NCBI GenBank assembly: GCA_910589305.1
Contig: CAJUTV010000021.1
Span: 1-32,183, forward strand
Length of the DNA: 32,183 nt
DNA from: an uncultured Lachnospira sp.
GTDB taxonomy: Bacteria; Bacillota; Clostridia; Lachnospirales; Lachnospiraceae
Direction: 5' to 3'
Shown: one piece after another, positions 16,898 through 24,967 of the stretch
Layout: every line of letters starts with the position of its first letter
Numbering within the stretch: the first letter of the stretch is position 1
Position numbers and translations under genes: made by a program
Notes under the pieces: model-generated
The model's database searches: none
Told to the model about the DNA's origin: nothing
The model's input: only the letters and a program-made list of their open reading frames with translations

Positions 16898-17404
16898 TTA
16901 TTCTTTATAATTTTGATTTTGAATGTTTGATATAATATCATTAAATGATATTGGTGTATAATTGATTCTCTCAACAGAAACACAATAATGTTGATTACTG
17001 TATGTTTTGATTATAGGCGAATTGTGTACATGTCCAAACAAATTGGCATATGGCATATTGGTATTTACATATAAAGGTTCATGGGACAATATCCAAAAAT
17101 TCTTAAGTATAATAGGATAGTCATAGACTTCCTCAAATCCACAATCACGATAATACGAATTGGATTTTGTATCATGGTTTCCTTTTACAAGAAATTTTCT
17201 TCCCTTTAGTTGACTCACTATAAAAGACTCTTTATCCTGTGCGCCAAAATCGCCTAACACATAGACTTCATCCTCTTTTAGAATAACTTGATTCCATCGC
17301 TCTAAAAGAGTGTTATCCATTTCTGCTGCATCTTTAAATGGTCTATTTTCATACAATATTATATTTTCTTCTGAAAAATGTGTATCTGCAATAAAGTATA
17401 TCAA
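16898..17404 (-). CDS. Calcineurin-like metallophosphoesterase
   Basis: This 168-residue cytoplasmic phosphoesterase has the dinuclear-metal motif set in order: ADTHF, GDFG, GNHD, SHEP and GHVH. It belongs to the compact YfcE/MJ0936-like group that hydrolyses phosphodiesters or nucleotides. The substrate is unknown. The frame is open 9 codons further upstream to another TTG, but TAGGAG sits 8-9 bases before the TTG at 17402-17404. That places the conserved YFIADTH strand right at the N terminus, as in relatives, so the shorter form is preferred. It lies 42 bases after the SDR gene on the same strand and probably shares its transcript. Confidence 0.88.
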   Translation of the reverse strand: MIYFIADTHFSEENIILYENRPFKDAAEMDNTLLERWNQVILKEDEVYVLGDFGAQDKESFIVSQLKGRKFLVKGNHDTKSNSYYRDCGFEEVYDYPIILKNFWILSHEPLYVNTNMPYANLFGHVHNSPIIKTYSNQHYCVSVERINYTPISFNDIISNIQNQNYKE

Positions 17405-17446
17405 AATTTCGTCTCCTAAACTTATAAACAAAAATGTTCTTATTTT

Positions 17447-18346
17447 TTATGACCCCACTATCGTTCCGCCATTAGGGTGAAGCACTTGCCCTGTCATATA
17501 ACTTGAATCATCCGAGGCAAGAAATACATAACATGGGGAAACCTCACAAGGCTGCCCTGCCCTATCCATTGGTACATGGGAGGTCTTTTGTCCAAATGTC
17601 GCAACTTCTTTTGCCGAATAGGAAGCTGGAATTAACGGCGTCCATATGGGACCTGGCGCAACGCCATTTACCCGAATCCCCTTTTCTACAAGCGATAAAG
17701 AAAGCGACCTTGTCAATGCTACAATAGCACCTTTTGTTGAACTGTAATCAATTAAATCTTTGTTTCCCTCATAAGCCGTTACAGATGTTGTATTAATAAT
17801 ACTGGCTCCCTTTTTCATACAAGGCAACGCATATTGTATCAAATAAAAAAAGGAAAATACATTGTTTCTAAATGTAAATTCTAATTGTTCATGGGATATA
17901 TCTATAATACTGCGCTGAATAAATTGGACTGCATGATTATTGACTAAGATATCCAATTTTCCAAAACGTTCTATTGTTTTATCTACACAATATTTTGCAA
18001 ATTGTGGGTCTTTTAAATCACCGCATAAAAGCAAGGACTTGCCGCCTAATTGTTCTATTCTCTGGGCAGTTTCCCTTGCATCTTTTTCTTCATCATAATA
18101 GACAAGAACAACATTTGCTCCTTCCTTGACAAAATCGTATGCAACGGCACGCCCTATACCGCTGTCACCGCCTGTAATCAGCGCGACCTTATCTTCTAAC
18201 TTGCGGCATATCTTTCTACATTCCGATATTGGTCTAGGCTTCATAATATATTCCAATCCGGGCTGTCTGTCTTGATGCTGTGGCAAAAAAGCAGTGCTGT
18301 CTTTCTCATCATTTATCCTTTTATCACAAGAATGATATGGACTCAT
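17447..18346 (-). CDS. SDR-family oxidoreductase (YdaD/YhdF/YhxC-like)
   Basis: This is a 299-residue NAD(P)-dependent short-chain dehydrogenase/reductase. Its long N-terminal tail, with QHQDRQPGLEYIMKPRP, is diagnostic of the general-stress group typified by Bacillus YdaD and YhdF. The cofactor motif is TGGDSGIG (58-65), the second motif reads NNHA (136-139) in place of the usual NNAA/NNAG, and the catalytic pair is Y201/K205 in YSSTKGA. The physiological substrate of this group is not known. AGGAAG before ATG supports the start. It is followed by the metallophosphoesterase on the same strand. Confidence 0.92.
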   Translation of the reverse strand: MSPYHSCDKRINDEKDSTAFLPQHQDRQPGLEYIMKPRPISECRKICRKLEDKVALITGGDSGIGRAVAYDFVKEGANVVLVYYDEEKDARETAQRIEQLGGKSLLLCGDLKDPQFAKYCVDKTIERFGKLDILVNNHAVQFIQRSIIDISHEQLEFTFRNNVFSFFYLIQYALPCMKKGASIINTTSVTAYEGNKDLIDYSSTKGAIVALTRSLSLSLVEKGIRVNGVAPGPIWTPLIPASYSAKEVATFGQKTSHVPMDRAGQPCEVSPCYVFLASDDSSYMTGQVLHPNGGTIVGS

Positions 18347-18441
18347 ATTAAAAACTTCCTAATGCAATTTATTTTATAATATGTTTTCACATCAATATGG
18401 TTATCAAGACCTTACTGTACAAATTACATCAAGTTAAATGT

Positions 18442-19020
18442 CTATTGCGGCTTTAAATCAAAAAGTTTTGCACCAACGCCATTGCCAAGCAGCATAACCA
18501 AAATATAACCTAGTGATTTTAAATCGTATTGTCCAGCTAGATTAAAATAAAACATATTGGCAATGGAATGTTCAAAGCCTGACAATATAAATATCATTAC
18601 AGGCGCTATAATAAATACAATATTTTTTGCTTTATTATAATTATCAATTGCCAAATACATCATAACACCGCAAAACATTGATAAAATAAAAATATGTAAG
18701 ATATCATTATCCAACTTTTTATTTACCAATTCCACACTGCTAATATGAAGATGGGATGCTTTACACAGCAATGCCATTATCAATGTGCCTGCAAAATTTC
18801 CCAAAATAGTAATTCCCATATTCAAAAGTTCATCTACTTTTTTAACAAAACCAATTTTACCTGTATATAGCCAAAATCCTTGTGTCACTATTGTCAATAG
18901 TCCAAAGGAAAATAACAATGCTCCTAAAAACTTATTTTCTACAGATAGATAAACAATACCACCTATACCAATCATGCATCCTGCATAAATGGATTTAATA
19001 AATATTTGTATTTTATTCAT
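18442..19020 (-). CDS. Short formate/nitrite-transporter (FNT) family channel
   Basis: This 192-residue membrane protein is of the FocA/NirC type, which forms pentameric channels for formate, nitrite or related small anions. The family signature GFEHSIANMFYFNLAG lies at about 147-162, and the GNFAGTL loop of the first repeat is at about 75. About six hydrophobic segments are visible, as expected. Typical FocA is about 280 residues, so this is a compact form with short termini and loops. All signature parts remain, so it is not obviously broken. The substrate is undetermined. It is transcribed in the same direction as the SDR gene, 95 bases upstream of it. Confidence 0.85.
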   Translation of the reverse strand: MNKIQIFIKSIYAGCMIGIGGIVYLSVENKFLGALLFSFGLLTIVTQGFWLYTGKIGFVKKVDELLNMGITILGNFAGTLIMALLCKASHLHISSVELVNKKLDNDILHIFILSMFCGVMMYLAIDNYNKAKNIVFIIAPVMIFILSGFEHSIANMFYFNLAGQYDLKSLGYILVMLLGNGVGAKLFDLKPQ

Positions 19021-19172
19021 GTCTTTTATAGAACCTCATCTTTATTTAAAATTGTCTTTTCTTTGATTTCATTTTTTCTTTTGTTTATATAAATTTATAT
19101 AAATGATATACAACAAGCTCACCGCCCCCATTTCTTCTGCATATACTATATTAAAAAATAAACGGTATATCT

Positions 19173-19331
19173 ATGAATAACAATTGCACTAATCTTTATC
19201 TATTGTCAACAATAGCCTGCCAACTCACTGAATGTCTTGATGAAAAAGAACTTGAACTGCTTGCTGCCCATTTGACCACACTTGGATATATGATTGAATC
19301 TCAATTAAAACAACGCTCTTTGTGTAAGTAA
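19173..19331 (+). CDS. 52-residue small protein, DUF6774-like
   Basis: A complete ORF encodes 52 residues with the pattern LSTIACQLTECLDEKELELLAAHLTTLGYMIESQL. This resembles the tiny DUF6774 proteins widespread in Lachnospiraceae, whose function is unknown. It has two amphipathic helices with a conserved ACQL..LDE.ELELL core and four cysteines. The ribosome binding site is weak. A clean intrinsic terminator starts 8 bases after the stop, which supports an independent gene. Family assignment is from memory of the pattern and has not been checked. Confidence 0.7.
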   Translation: MNNNCTNLYLLSTIACQLTECLDEKELELLAAHLTTLGYMIESQLKQRSLCK

Positions 19332-19339
19332 ATCTTTGA

Positions 19340-19366
19340 AACCACAGCTTTGCTGTGGTTATTTTA
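19340..19366 (+). terminator. Terminator of the 52-residue protein gene
   Basis: AACCACAGC (19340-19348) pairs with GCTGTGGTT (19352-19360) over a TTT loop and is followed by ATTTTA. This is a compact intrinsic terminator directly after the small ORF. Confidence 0.8.
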
Positions 19367-19413
19367 CCATAAATCTCTACATAAGGAAACTAAAAATTTA
19401 ATCGAAATGAAAC

Positions 19414-19442
19414 TTTAACCATTATTCTATTTATGTTATAAT
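19414..19442 (+). promoter_or_regulatory. Candidate promoter for the gene pair at 19586-20447
   Basis: TTTAAC (19414-19419), a 17-base spacer and consensus TATAAT (19437-19442) lie about 145 bases before the first gene. The leader between them contains a GCTGTC/GACAGC hairpin near 19471-19490. The -35 box is weak. Confidence 0.5.
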
Positions 19443-19585
19443 ATACGCATACTTAGACAATATGTACCCTGCTGTCTTTCAACGACAGCGTATTCACAAA
19501 AATAGAAGAGACTACAAAACTTTTCTACATACTGCTTGCCACAAACCTGTTCATATACAAAAAACAAGAAAGAAATGAGAAAAAA

Positions 19586-19969
19586 ATGGATTGGACAAAA
19601 CTAAACATGAAAGAAGTAACCTACTTTTGCAAGTCACATGGCAAATCGTATGACATTGATTTTGACAATCTTACCTTTAGCCTTCAAATTGACTGTTTGC
19701 TTATGTTATTTTATTATTATAAAATCGATACATTTACTATTAAAGATATACAAGAGTTTTATAAAAAAATGGAGATACCCAAATGGACAAGTAATGGTAT
19801 CATCAAGCCATCCCCCAGTAAAATACGGAAAGCGCTTTCTTACAATTTTTTTAATATTGAAAAAAATATTCAATCTATCAGTGATGACTGTTATAAAATT
19901 ATTTTTATAGACACAAATTTATATGAGGACGATATCAAAAAGGGCTATCAATACAATAAAATTGTATAA
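19586..19969 (+). CDS. Protein of unknown function, first of a plus-strand pair
   Basis: I do not recognise the family. The 127-residue soluble product is rich in Lys, Ile and Tyr. A helical N-terminal part (WTKLNMKEVTYFCKSHGK) is followed by helices and a strand-turn segment around SNGIIKPSPSKIRKALSYNFFN. That arrangement could be a small winged-helix-like domain, but this is a guess. The ribosome binding site (AGAAAGAAATGAG) is weak, which lowers confidence in the exact start. The next gene begins 43 bases later on the same strand and has a clear ribosome binding site, so the two may be one operon. Confidence 0.6.
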   Translation: MDWTKLNMKEVTYFCKSHGKSYDIDFDNLTFSLQIDCLLMLFYYYKIDTFTIKDIQEFYKKMEIPKWTSNGIIKPSPSKIRKALSYNFFNIEKNIQSISDDCYKIIFIDTNLYEDDIKKGYQYNKIV

Positions 19970-20012
19970 AAGCATTTTATGGAAAATCGCTTGAAAAAAT
20001 AAGAGGACTTTT

Positions 20013-20447
20013 ATGGATATTGACATCAACAAAATTGATAAAATCATTGACAACCATCATCGTTTTACTACTCCCTTTTCAGAGCCATATGGCTATTATA
20101 TATTTACAATGTCTCCTCAAGAAGAATCTTTGATTAATGAAGAATTGATTGCTTTTTATTTAAAAAAATTAGAATATGCAGTTTTAAACGCTGATTTTTT
20201 GATTGAGCAAGCATTTCATATATCCTATTATGAATTTATTAAAAAACAGCAATGCATCATAAAAAATCCAGTTATCCCTCAAACGCCCAACGATATGTGT
20301 CAACAATTACGATTTGACTCTTTTGTTTTATGTCCTGCACAAAAAGAAATTGGAAGTGCATTATCTAACGCTGATTTTATGTTTGGACATTATATTGACT
20401 GCCGATGGGATTATAACTGGAATTTTATCTCTTCTTTTATTTGCTGA
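20013..20447 (+). CDS. Protein of unknown function, second of a plus-strand pair
   Basis: I do not recognise the family. The 144-residue soluble product has an acidic start (MDIDINKIDKIID) and a helical middle. Near the end, HYIDCRWDYNWNFISSFIC carries aromatic and cysteine residues. AGAGGAC before ATG is a good ribosome binding site. Downstream, repeat copy B starts 76 bases after the stop codon and separates it from the convergent traX. I see no toxin, antitoxin or enzyme motif in it or its partner. Confidence 0.65.
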   Translation: MDIDINKIDKIIDNHHRFTTPFSEPYGYYIFTMSPQEESLINEELIAFYLKKLEYAVLNADFLIEQAFHISYYEFIKKQQCIIKNPVIPQTPNDMCQQLRFDSFVLCPAQKEIGSALSNADFMFGHYIDCRWDYNWNFISSFIC

Positions 20448-20523
20448 TTTCATTCTGTACTGTTTGCGTTTTGCAATGTTTCACAAACTTTCTCCTTTTT
20501 TATTTGACTTTACTATTTAAAAT

Positions 20524-20668
20524 AGTTAAGCGGATATTCGCAATCCGCTACGCTACTTGCTTGGGTGTTTGACACCCTAACCTCATAGCTACTATCGTAA
20601 CGCAAGTCCCCACCCCACTTATGCCTTTGCAGCATTGAAGTGGGAGGGACTTCCTTGATGAGGTTAAA
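20524..20668 (+). repeat. Structured repeat copy B (intact, extra hairpin); supplies the traX stop codon
   Basis: The ends AGTTAAGCGG and GATGAGGTTAAA match copies A, D and E. Compared with A it has an added GGGTGT-TTG-ACACCC hairpin. The nested stems AAGTCCC/GGGACTT and CCACTT/AAGTGG are well formed. The last bases GGTTAAA overlap the 3' end of the minus-strand traX gene, where TTA at 20664-20666 reads as its TAA stop. Confidence 0.9.
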
Positions 20669-21413
20669 CACCAAAAATCATCCTTCTTATAATATATAAG
20701 CAAATCATATGGAGTGGATAAAAGCCATAAAAGAAATATTTAGCAATGTTCCCTTTAATAAATCCTCTTTTTCCATTGTAAAGATTTATTGGAATAAATG
20801 CCAAACCTCCTATCCATTTACTTGGCAAAAAACAAATTCCCAGCAGAATTTGAAAAATACGATTATCCCTTAATATATAGATAAGCACAACATATCCAAA
20901 ACCTACAACTCCATAATCTGCTTTTAATAACATTGATAATAATAATAAAACAAAAAGAATTGCCGCTTGCTTTATTTTAGATAAAACGATTTTTGTATCT
21001 TTATAGCGTTCAATTACAACCATTCCTATATAACCCAACAACAGCGTAAAAAACACATTTTGTTTATCATAAAAACAAGTTCCTGAATGTAATAGATTCC
21101 ATGGGAGTTCTGAAAGTACTGCAAATATCAACAAATTTATGCCATATTTCTTTTTATTATGAGTATGACAAAAACCTTCCACCAATAAAAAAACAAATAT
21201 AGGAAAAGCCGTTCTTCCAATATATCGCATTATTTTATATAATGAAAGCTCATAACTTCCTATAAACAAAATAGGCTGCATGGCTGGCTTATACAAATAT
21301 AGCACAAATGCTGCCGTATGGTCTATTAACATCACAATAACTGCTAATAATTTCAATAAACTTCCACTTAAAAAACAGTATTTTTCTGGTATTAATCTTA
21401 CATCTTCACTCAA
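20664..21413 (-). CDS. traX: TraX family membrane protein
   Basis: This 249-residue polytopic membrane protein matches the TraX family, known from F-pilin N-acetylation and widespread in Firmicute chromosomes with unclear function. Signature parts are LKLLAVIVMLIDHTAAF at the N terminus, GRTAFPIFVFLLVEGFCHTHNKKKY, the SELPWNLLHSG block and ADYGVVGFGYVVLIY. About eight hydrophobic segments are visible. There are no conjugation genes nearby. The final codons and stop lie against or inside repeat copy B, so insertion of the repeat may have reset the C terminus. The start region before 21413 is AT-rich, without a striking ribosome binding site. Confidence 0.9.
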   Translation of the reverse strand: MSEDVRLIPEKYCFLSGSLLKLLAVIVMLIDHTAAFVLYLYKPAMQPILFIGSYELSLYKIMRYIGRTAFPIFVFLLVEGFCHTHNKKKYGINLLIFAVLSELPWNLLHSGTCFYDKQNVFFTLLLGYIGMVVIERYKDTKIVLSKIKQAAILFVLLLLSMLLKADYGVVGFGYVVLIYILRDNRIFQILLGICFLPSKWIGGLAFIPINLYNGKRGFIKGNIAKYFFYGFYPLHMICLYIIRRMIFGV

Positions 21414-21476
21414 CTTTTTCTCTTTCTTGCCCTAAAAACAGCACCATTCAATTTTTTCTTTTCTGCATTTTTTCTT

Positions 21477-21595
21477 AGTTAAAGCAGATATTTGCAATCT
21501 GCTTCACTACTTACTTCAACCTCGTAAGCTGCTATCACAACGCTTGTCCCCACTTATGCCTCTGTGACATTAAACGAGGATTTCCTTAATATAAT
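21477..21595 (+). repeat. Structured repeat copy C (decayed)
   Basis: The order of blocks seen in A, B, D and E is recognisable: AGTTAAAGCAGAT..ATCTGCTTCACTACTTACT, then AACCTCGTAAGCTGCTATC, GTCCCCACTTATGCCTCTG, and a remnant CGAGGATTTCCTTAAT. The left hairpin (GCAGAT/ATCTGC) still pairs although its bases differ from the consensus GCGGAT/ATCCGC. The closing stem is damaged. It is an older copy, between traX and the Sel1 gene. Confidence 0.75.
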
Positions 21596-21623
21596 TCCAA
21601 TTAAAAAATAGGAAACTGTACAT

Positions 21624-22880
21624 TTACTTAAACAATTCAGGATTAAGAAAAATAACGATTAATTCACAGATAGCTCCTGTTTCATCTATCCCCCAAAAGT
21701 CTGTATAATAGCCATCGCCTAAACCCGAAGCAAACATTGCAATCTGGGAATTGTCAAGCGGATTACTCCACATCAACAAATCGCCGCCTTCTCTTTGATA
21801 TGTAGGTTCCTTTTGATAACTTTCCTTAAAAAGCTGTTCAAAATAATCTGTATAAATATTTCCATTTTCATGTTCCTGATACCATGCTGACAAAAAGTTC
21901 CTATAACTCTTTGCAGCTTGTTCGTCACAAAAACAGCCCATGCCACATTCGACAGGAAATCCTGCATATGTCGTCATAAGCTTCCCATTTTTTTCAGCAA
22001 GACATTTTGCAAGTTCATATTGTATGGCTTCTTTTTCATTTACTTTTAATCTTGCTCCTACAATTCTAAGTCCTGCTATATCAGAATCCATAACAGCTAC
22101 CTGTACAGGATATGTTCCTGATGCAATGGATTTTTCTTTAATAAAAACTTCTTTTGAATTTTTTAAATAGTACAAAGGGTCTGCCGTAATTACTTTACCT
22201 GTTTTAAATTCACACACGCCCATTGTAAACTGTTTTAAATCACTAGCGTTTCCAAAAATACGTTTTACAAAATCTGCATCTATTGTATCCTTGCTGATAA
22301 ATTTTAAATTTTTTTCAAATGCTGTTTGCAAATCGTTTTTTTCTTCCTGCTTATCTTCTTCCTTTCTTCTTTGTTCCTCCTCAAGTTCATCTTGCTTTTT
22401 TTGCTCTTCTGCTTTCTGCCTCCAATATGCGGATAATTCTTCACTTTTTTCCACACCAACGCCATCACGATACATTTCAGATACCTGCTGCATTGCCAGA
22501 GGATGTCCGCCTTTAGCTGCTTCTATAAAATATTCAAATCCCTTTTTCTCATCCTTTTTTACGCCAAAACCCTGACAGTATACCATACCTAAATTGCCAA
22601 GTGCCGTTGTGTTGCCAAGTGCTGCTGCACGCTCATAATATACCATGCCTTTTTTATAATCTGGTTCCATATATTGACCGGAACAGTAGATGTAACCCAA
22701 ATCCAACAAAGTATCTTCCATTCCCTTATCAGCAGCTTTTTCATAATACTCAATCGCCTTCTCAAGGTTGGGTTCAATATCATTTTCCTTATATCCATTC
22801 AGATAAATATCTCCCAAAAACTTTAATGCTGGCAATACACCATTTTCTGCATCATTTAATAAACGCTCAAAATCTAACAT
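21624..22880 (-). CDS. Sel1-repeat protein with C-terminal DUF4241 domain
   Basis: This 418-residue cytoplasmic protein has about four Sel1-like TPR repeats (about 15-165; ALGNLGMVYCQGFGVKKDEKKG is a clear unit). A charged, coiled-coil-prone Glu/Lys linker (165-190) follows. The C-terminal region, about 205-418, matches the DUF4241 pattern: CEFKTGKVITADPLYYL, ASGTYPVQVAVMDSD, the CGMGCFCDEQA segment and WGIDETGAICELIVIF. DUF4241 proteins are found around polymorphic toxin systems and have been suggested to be immunity-like, but the role is not established. No toxin is present here. AAGGAG before ATG fixes the start. Confidence 0.82.
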   Translation of the reverse strand: MLDFERLLNDAENGVLPALKFLGDIYLNGYKENDIEPNLEKAIEYYEKAADKGMEDTLLDLGYIYCSGQYMEPDYKKGMVYYERAAALGNTTALGNLGMVYCQGFGVKKDEKKGFEYFIEAAKGGHPLAMQQVSEMYRDGVGVEKSEELSAYWRQKAEEQKKQDELEEEQRRKEEDKQEEKNDLQTAFEKNLKFISKDTIDADFVKRIFGNASDLKQFTMGVCEFKTGKVITADPLYYLKNSKEVFIKEKSIASGTYPVQVAVMDSDIAGLRIVGARLKVNEKEAIQYELAKCLAEKNGKLMTTYAGFPVECGMGCFCDEQAAKSYRNFLSAWYQEHENGNIYTDYFEQLFKESYQKEPTYQREGGDLLMWSNPLDNSQIAMFASGLGDGYYTDFWGIDETGAICELIVIFLNPELFK

Positions 22881-22980
22881 TTTCTTCTCCTTTTATTTTT
22901 TATAATATAAATTCTTTATACTACTTATTTTTATTTAACAATTCACTCCAATATAAAAAACTTTTTAATGCCATTTGTCA

Positions 22981-23015
22981 AACGCTTATCTGCAATCCAT
23001 TTTGATAAGCACGTT
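22981..23015 (-). other. Hairpin downstream of the first nucleotidyltransferase gene
   Basis: AACGCTTATC (22981-22990) pairs with GATAAGCACGTT (23004-23015), with a one-to-two-base bulge, 8 bases past the stop codon. There is no T-tract on the coding strand, so it could be a weak terminator or a trace of the left hairpin of the structured repeat. Confidence 0.3.
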
Positions 23016-23022
23016 TAACACC

Positions 23023-23805
23023 TCAACAAACAAACAATGTCTCTAATGAAGTAACTATTTTTACAAAAATATCATCCAATGTCTTCCAATCTGCTACGCG
23101 GTCATCTTCCATCGCTTTTGACAACTGTTTATATCGAACAAGCTCTTGTTGTATATACTGTTGTATCATTGGCAATTGGGGATTTAAATCCTTTTCATCA
23201 CTTGCCGCTTTTACAGCAAGCATAGTTTCAATTTCATTTAATAATGGCTTTGATGAAATGCAAGGCAACAAATTCTCAAAACAAACGGGCGGAATAGTAT
23301 GGTTATATTCAATAAAGCGACACGCCAACAGTGGTCTTAAAGCATAAATATACTTTTTATACCAAACTGTATCCTCTTGCAAATACTGTTTAAATGTGCT
23401 ATTTGCTGTTCCATAATAATGATATAATGCTATTTTTTCTGAAAAATAGTGTTTGCACTGTTTATAGATACCATTCCACTCATCTGTTGTTTTATAGACA
23501 ATAGGTGAATTTGCCCACTCAAATAGCGTTGCATTTCCCTTATGAAACTGTATAAGTGTTTTTTTTAAGTCCCAGCCATTCATATCAAAAACTTCATCAA
23601 GCTGCCATTCAATAATATCGTTTTGTTCTTGAAGTTTTAGATACTCTTTCATTGGTCTTACATATACAAACCGCACATCATAATCACTGTCTGGTGATTC
23701 CACACCCCATGCCCTGCTGCCAGATTCCACTGCATATAAAATTTTTACTTGTTCTTTTTGTTCTATCTCTAAAAGTTTATTTATAATTTCTTGTCTGATT
23801 TTCAA
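23023..23805 (-). CDS. RlaP-type nucleotidyltransferase (YcgL/PF10127 family), paralogue 1
   Basis: This 260-residue protein of the DNA polymerase beta superfamily has the nucleotidyltransferase signature GSRAWGVESPDSDYDVRFVY. The GS and the DxD acids (in SDYDVRF) are the metal and nucleotide ligands. The later segment GWDLKKTLIQFHKGNATLFEWANSP is typical of the RlaP/YcgL family, named for RNA-repair gene clusters. The preferred start is the TTG at 23803-23805, 6 bases after GGAGG. The in-frame ATG at 23823 has no ribosome binding site. It is the second gene of a pair with the next paralogue, 49 bases apart. The target is unknown, and no RtcB ligase or kinase lies nearby. Confidence 0.85.
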   Translation of the reverse strand: MKIRQEIINKLLEIEQKEQVKILYAVESGSRAWGVESPDSDYDVRFVYVRPMKEYLKLQEQNDIIEWQLDEVFDMNGWDLKKTLIQFHKGNATLFEWANSPIVYKTTDEWNGIYKQCKHYFSEKIALYHYYGTANSTFKQYLQEDTVWYKKYIYALRPLLACRFIEYNHTIPPVCFENLLPCISSKPLLNEIETMLAVKAASDEKDLNPQLPMIQQYIQQELVRYKQLSKAMEDDRVADWKTLDDIFVKIVTSLETLFVC

Positions 23806-23854
23806 TAAAAACCTCCATTCCAAAACACAGCATAAAAATTACTTTTTCACGCTA

Positions 23855-24871
23855 TTACTCCATTTCTATTGCTTTTTTATTCACATATTCAACAAACGCT
23901 TCAACCCGTTGCATATCTGGATTATCTGGTAAAATAGTATTTTTTATTGCAATATTTAACCTATTTTCATAATTGGATAATATCGCATAAAATTCATCTG
24001 AAAATGTTTTATCTTTCTTTTGAAAATCACCACGTCTTATGCTTCTAAGCAGTTCTAAGTCATCTGTTCGATGTGTCTTTATCTCGCCTTTTTCCAAAAT
24101 ATCAAGTGCCATCATAAACAAACGTATCAAGTGCATGGCATGTTTATTTAAATGATTATCATCTTTTTTCTTATTGCGTTTTCCAATTTTATCATAATCT
24201 CTGACAACACTATTCATAGCACCTAGCATATTTTCATAATCACGCAATGGCAAATGTGTATATTTTGCATCAATAAATATTTCTGTCTCTAATTTTGGAT
24301 TATCCGATTTGTCAATGTAAATATGAATGGTTCCTTTATCAAACATATCATTTTTTCGTGCAAAATCTTCCAAAGCATTTTTTACCGAATTATAAATATG
24401 CCGCTCTTTTTCTTGCTGGGGCATAGAATCTCTAGCAATAGCATTTTGCAGTCTTCTAAGCTGTGCGTTTGCATATCCCCCAAAAGACTTTGCTGCTTTT
24501 TTAGACAAAAATAACTGCCTGTTATCCAACAATTTTTGACCTAATTCTGTCTTTATTAAATATTGGCTATCATCTAGCCCTAACAATTCTATAGTATTAG
24601 GGTTACATTCAAGCAATAATTTTACCATCTTATTAAAAGAATAGATAACGGTATCGGTATTTGTATCTTCGTATTGTTCAAATTCTGTCAATCCCAGTAA
24701 GTCTGACGGCAGGTTTAATGTCACTCCCCGAAAATCAATATCACTGTTTTCATTGTTTGTCCCATAAGCATAACTGCCTCCAAGCCCCATTAAAATAATA
24801 CGATTACCAAGTCTTTTATTGGTCTTTAAAAAATTATACTGTTGTGAATTGATTTGTTTTATAAAATCCAT
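23855..24871 (-). CDS. RlaP-type nucleotidyltransferase (YcgL/PF10127 family), paralogue 2
   Basis: This 338-residue member of the same nucleotidyltransferase group as the next gene has the signature GGSYAYGTNNENSDIDFRGV near residues 31-50, so the GS and DxD catalytic elements are kept. FNKMVKLLLECNPNTIELLG follows, the helix that matches LIQFHKGNATLFEW in paralogue 1. The C-terminal region is helical and contains HLNKHAMHLIRLFMMALDIL, found in longer family members. AGAGGAAA before ATG is a good ribosome binding site. The two paralogues are clearly divergent, so this is not a recent tandem duplication. Function is likely nucleotide transfer to RNA or a small molecule. Confidence 0.87.
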   Translation of the reverse strand: MDFIKQINSQQYNFLKTNKRLGNRIILMGLGGSYAYGTNNENSDIDFRGVTLNLPSDLLGLTEFEQYEDTNTDTVIYSFNKMVKLLLECNPNTIELLGLDDSQYLIKTELGQKLLDNRQLFLSKKAAKSFGGYANAQLRRLQNAIARDSMPQQEKERHIYNSVKNALEDFARKNDMFDKGTIHIYIDKSDNPKLETEIFIDAKYTHLPLRDYENMLGAMNSVVRDYDKIGKRNKKKDDNHLNKHAMHLIRLFMMALDILEKGEIKTHRTDDLELLRSIRRGDFQKKDKTFSDEFYAILSNYENRLNIAIKNTILPDNPDMQRVEAFVEYVNKKAIEME

Positions 24872-24967
24872 ATTTCCTCTTATTTCTGTACTGCTTTTTG
24901 CACAAAGAACAAAAAGTCCTTACAACTTACAGATTTACAGCAAGCAATGACAGACATTAATATCACT

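Noticed and set aside
19586..20447. Toxin-antitoxin pair
   Set aside because: The sizes and close spacing suggested it, but neither product has a recognisable toxin fold or antitoxin DNA-binding motif.
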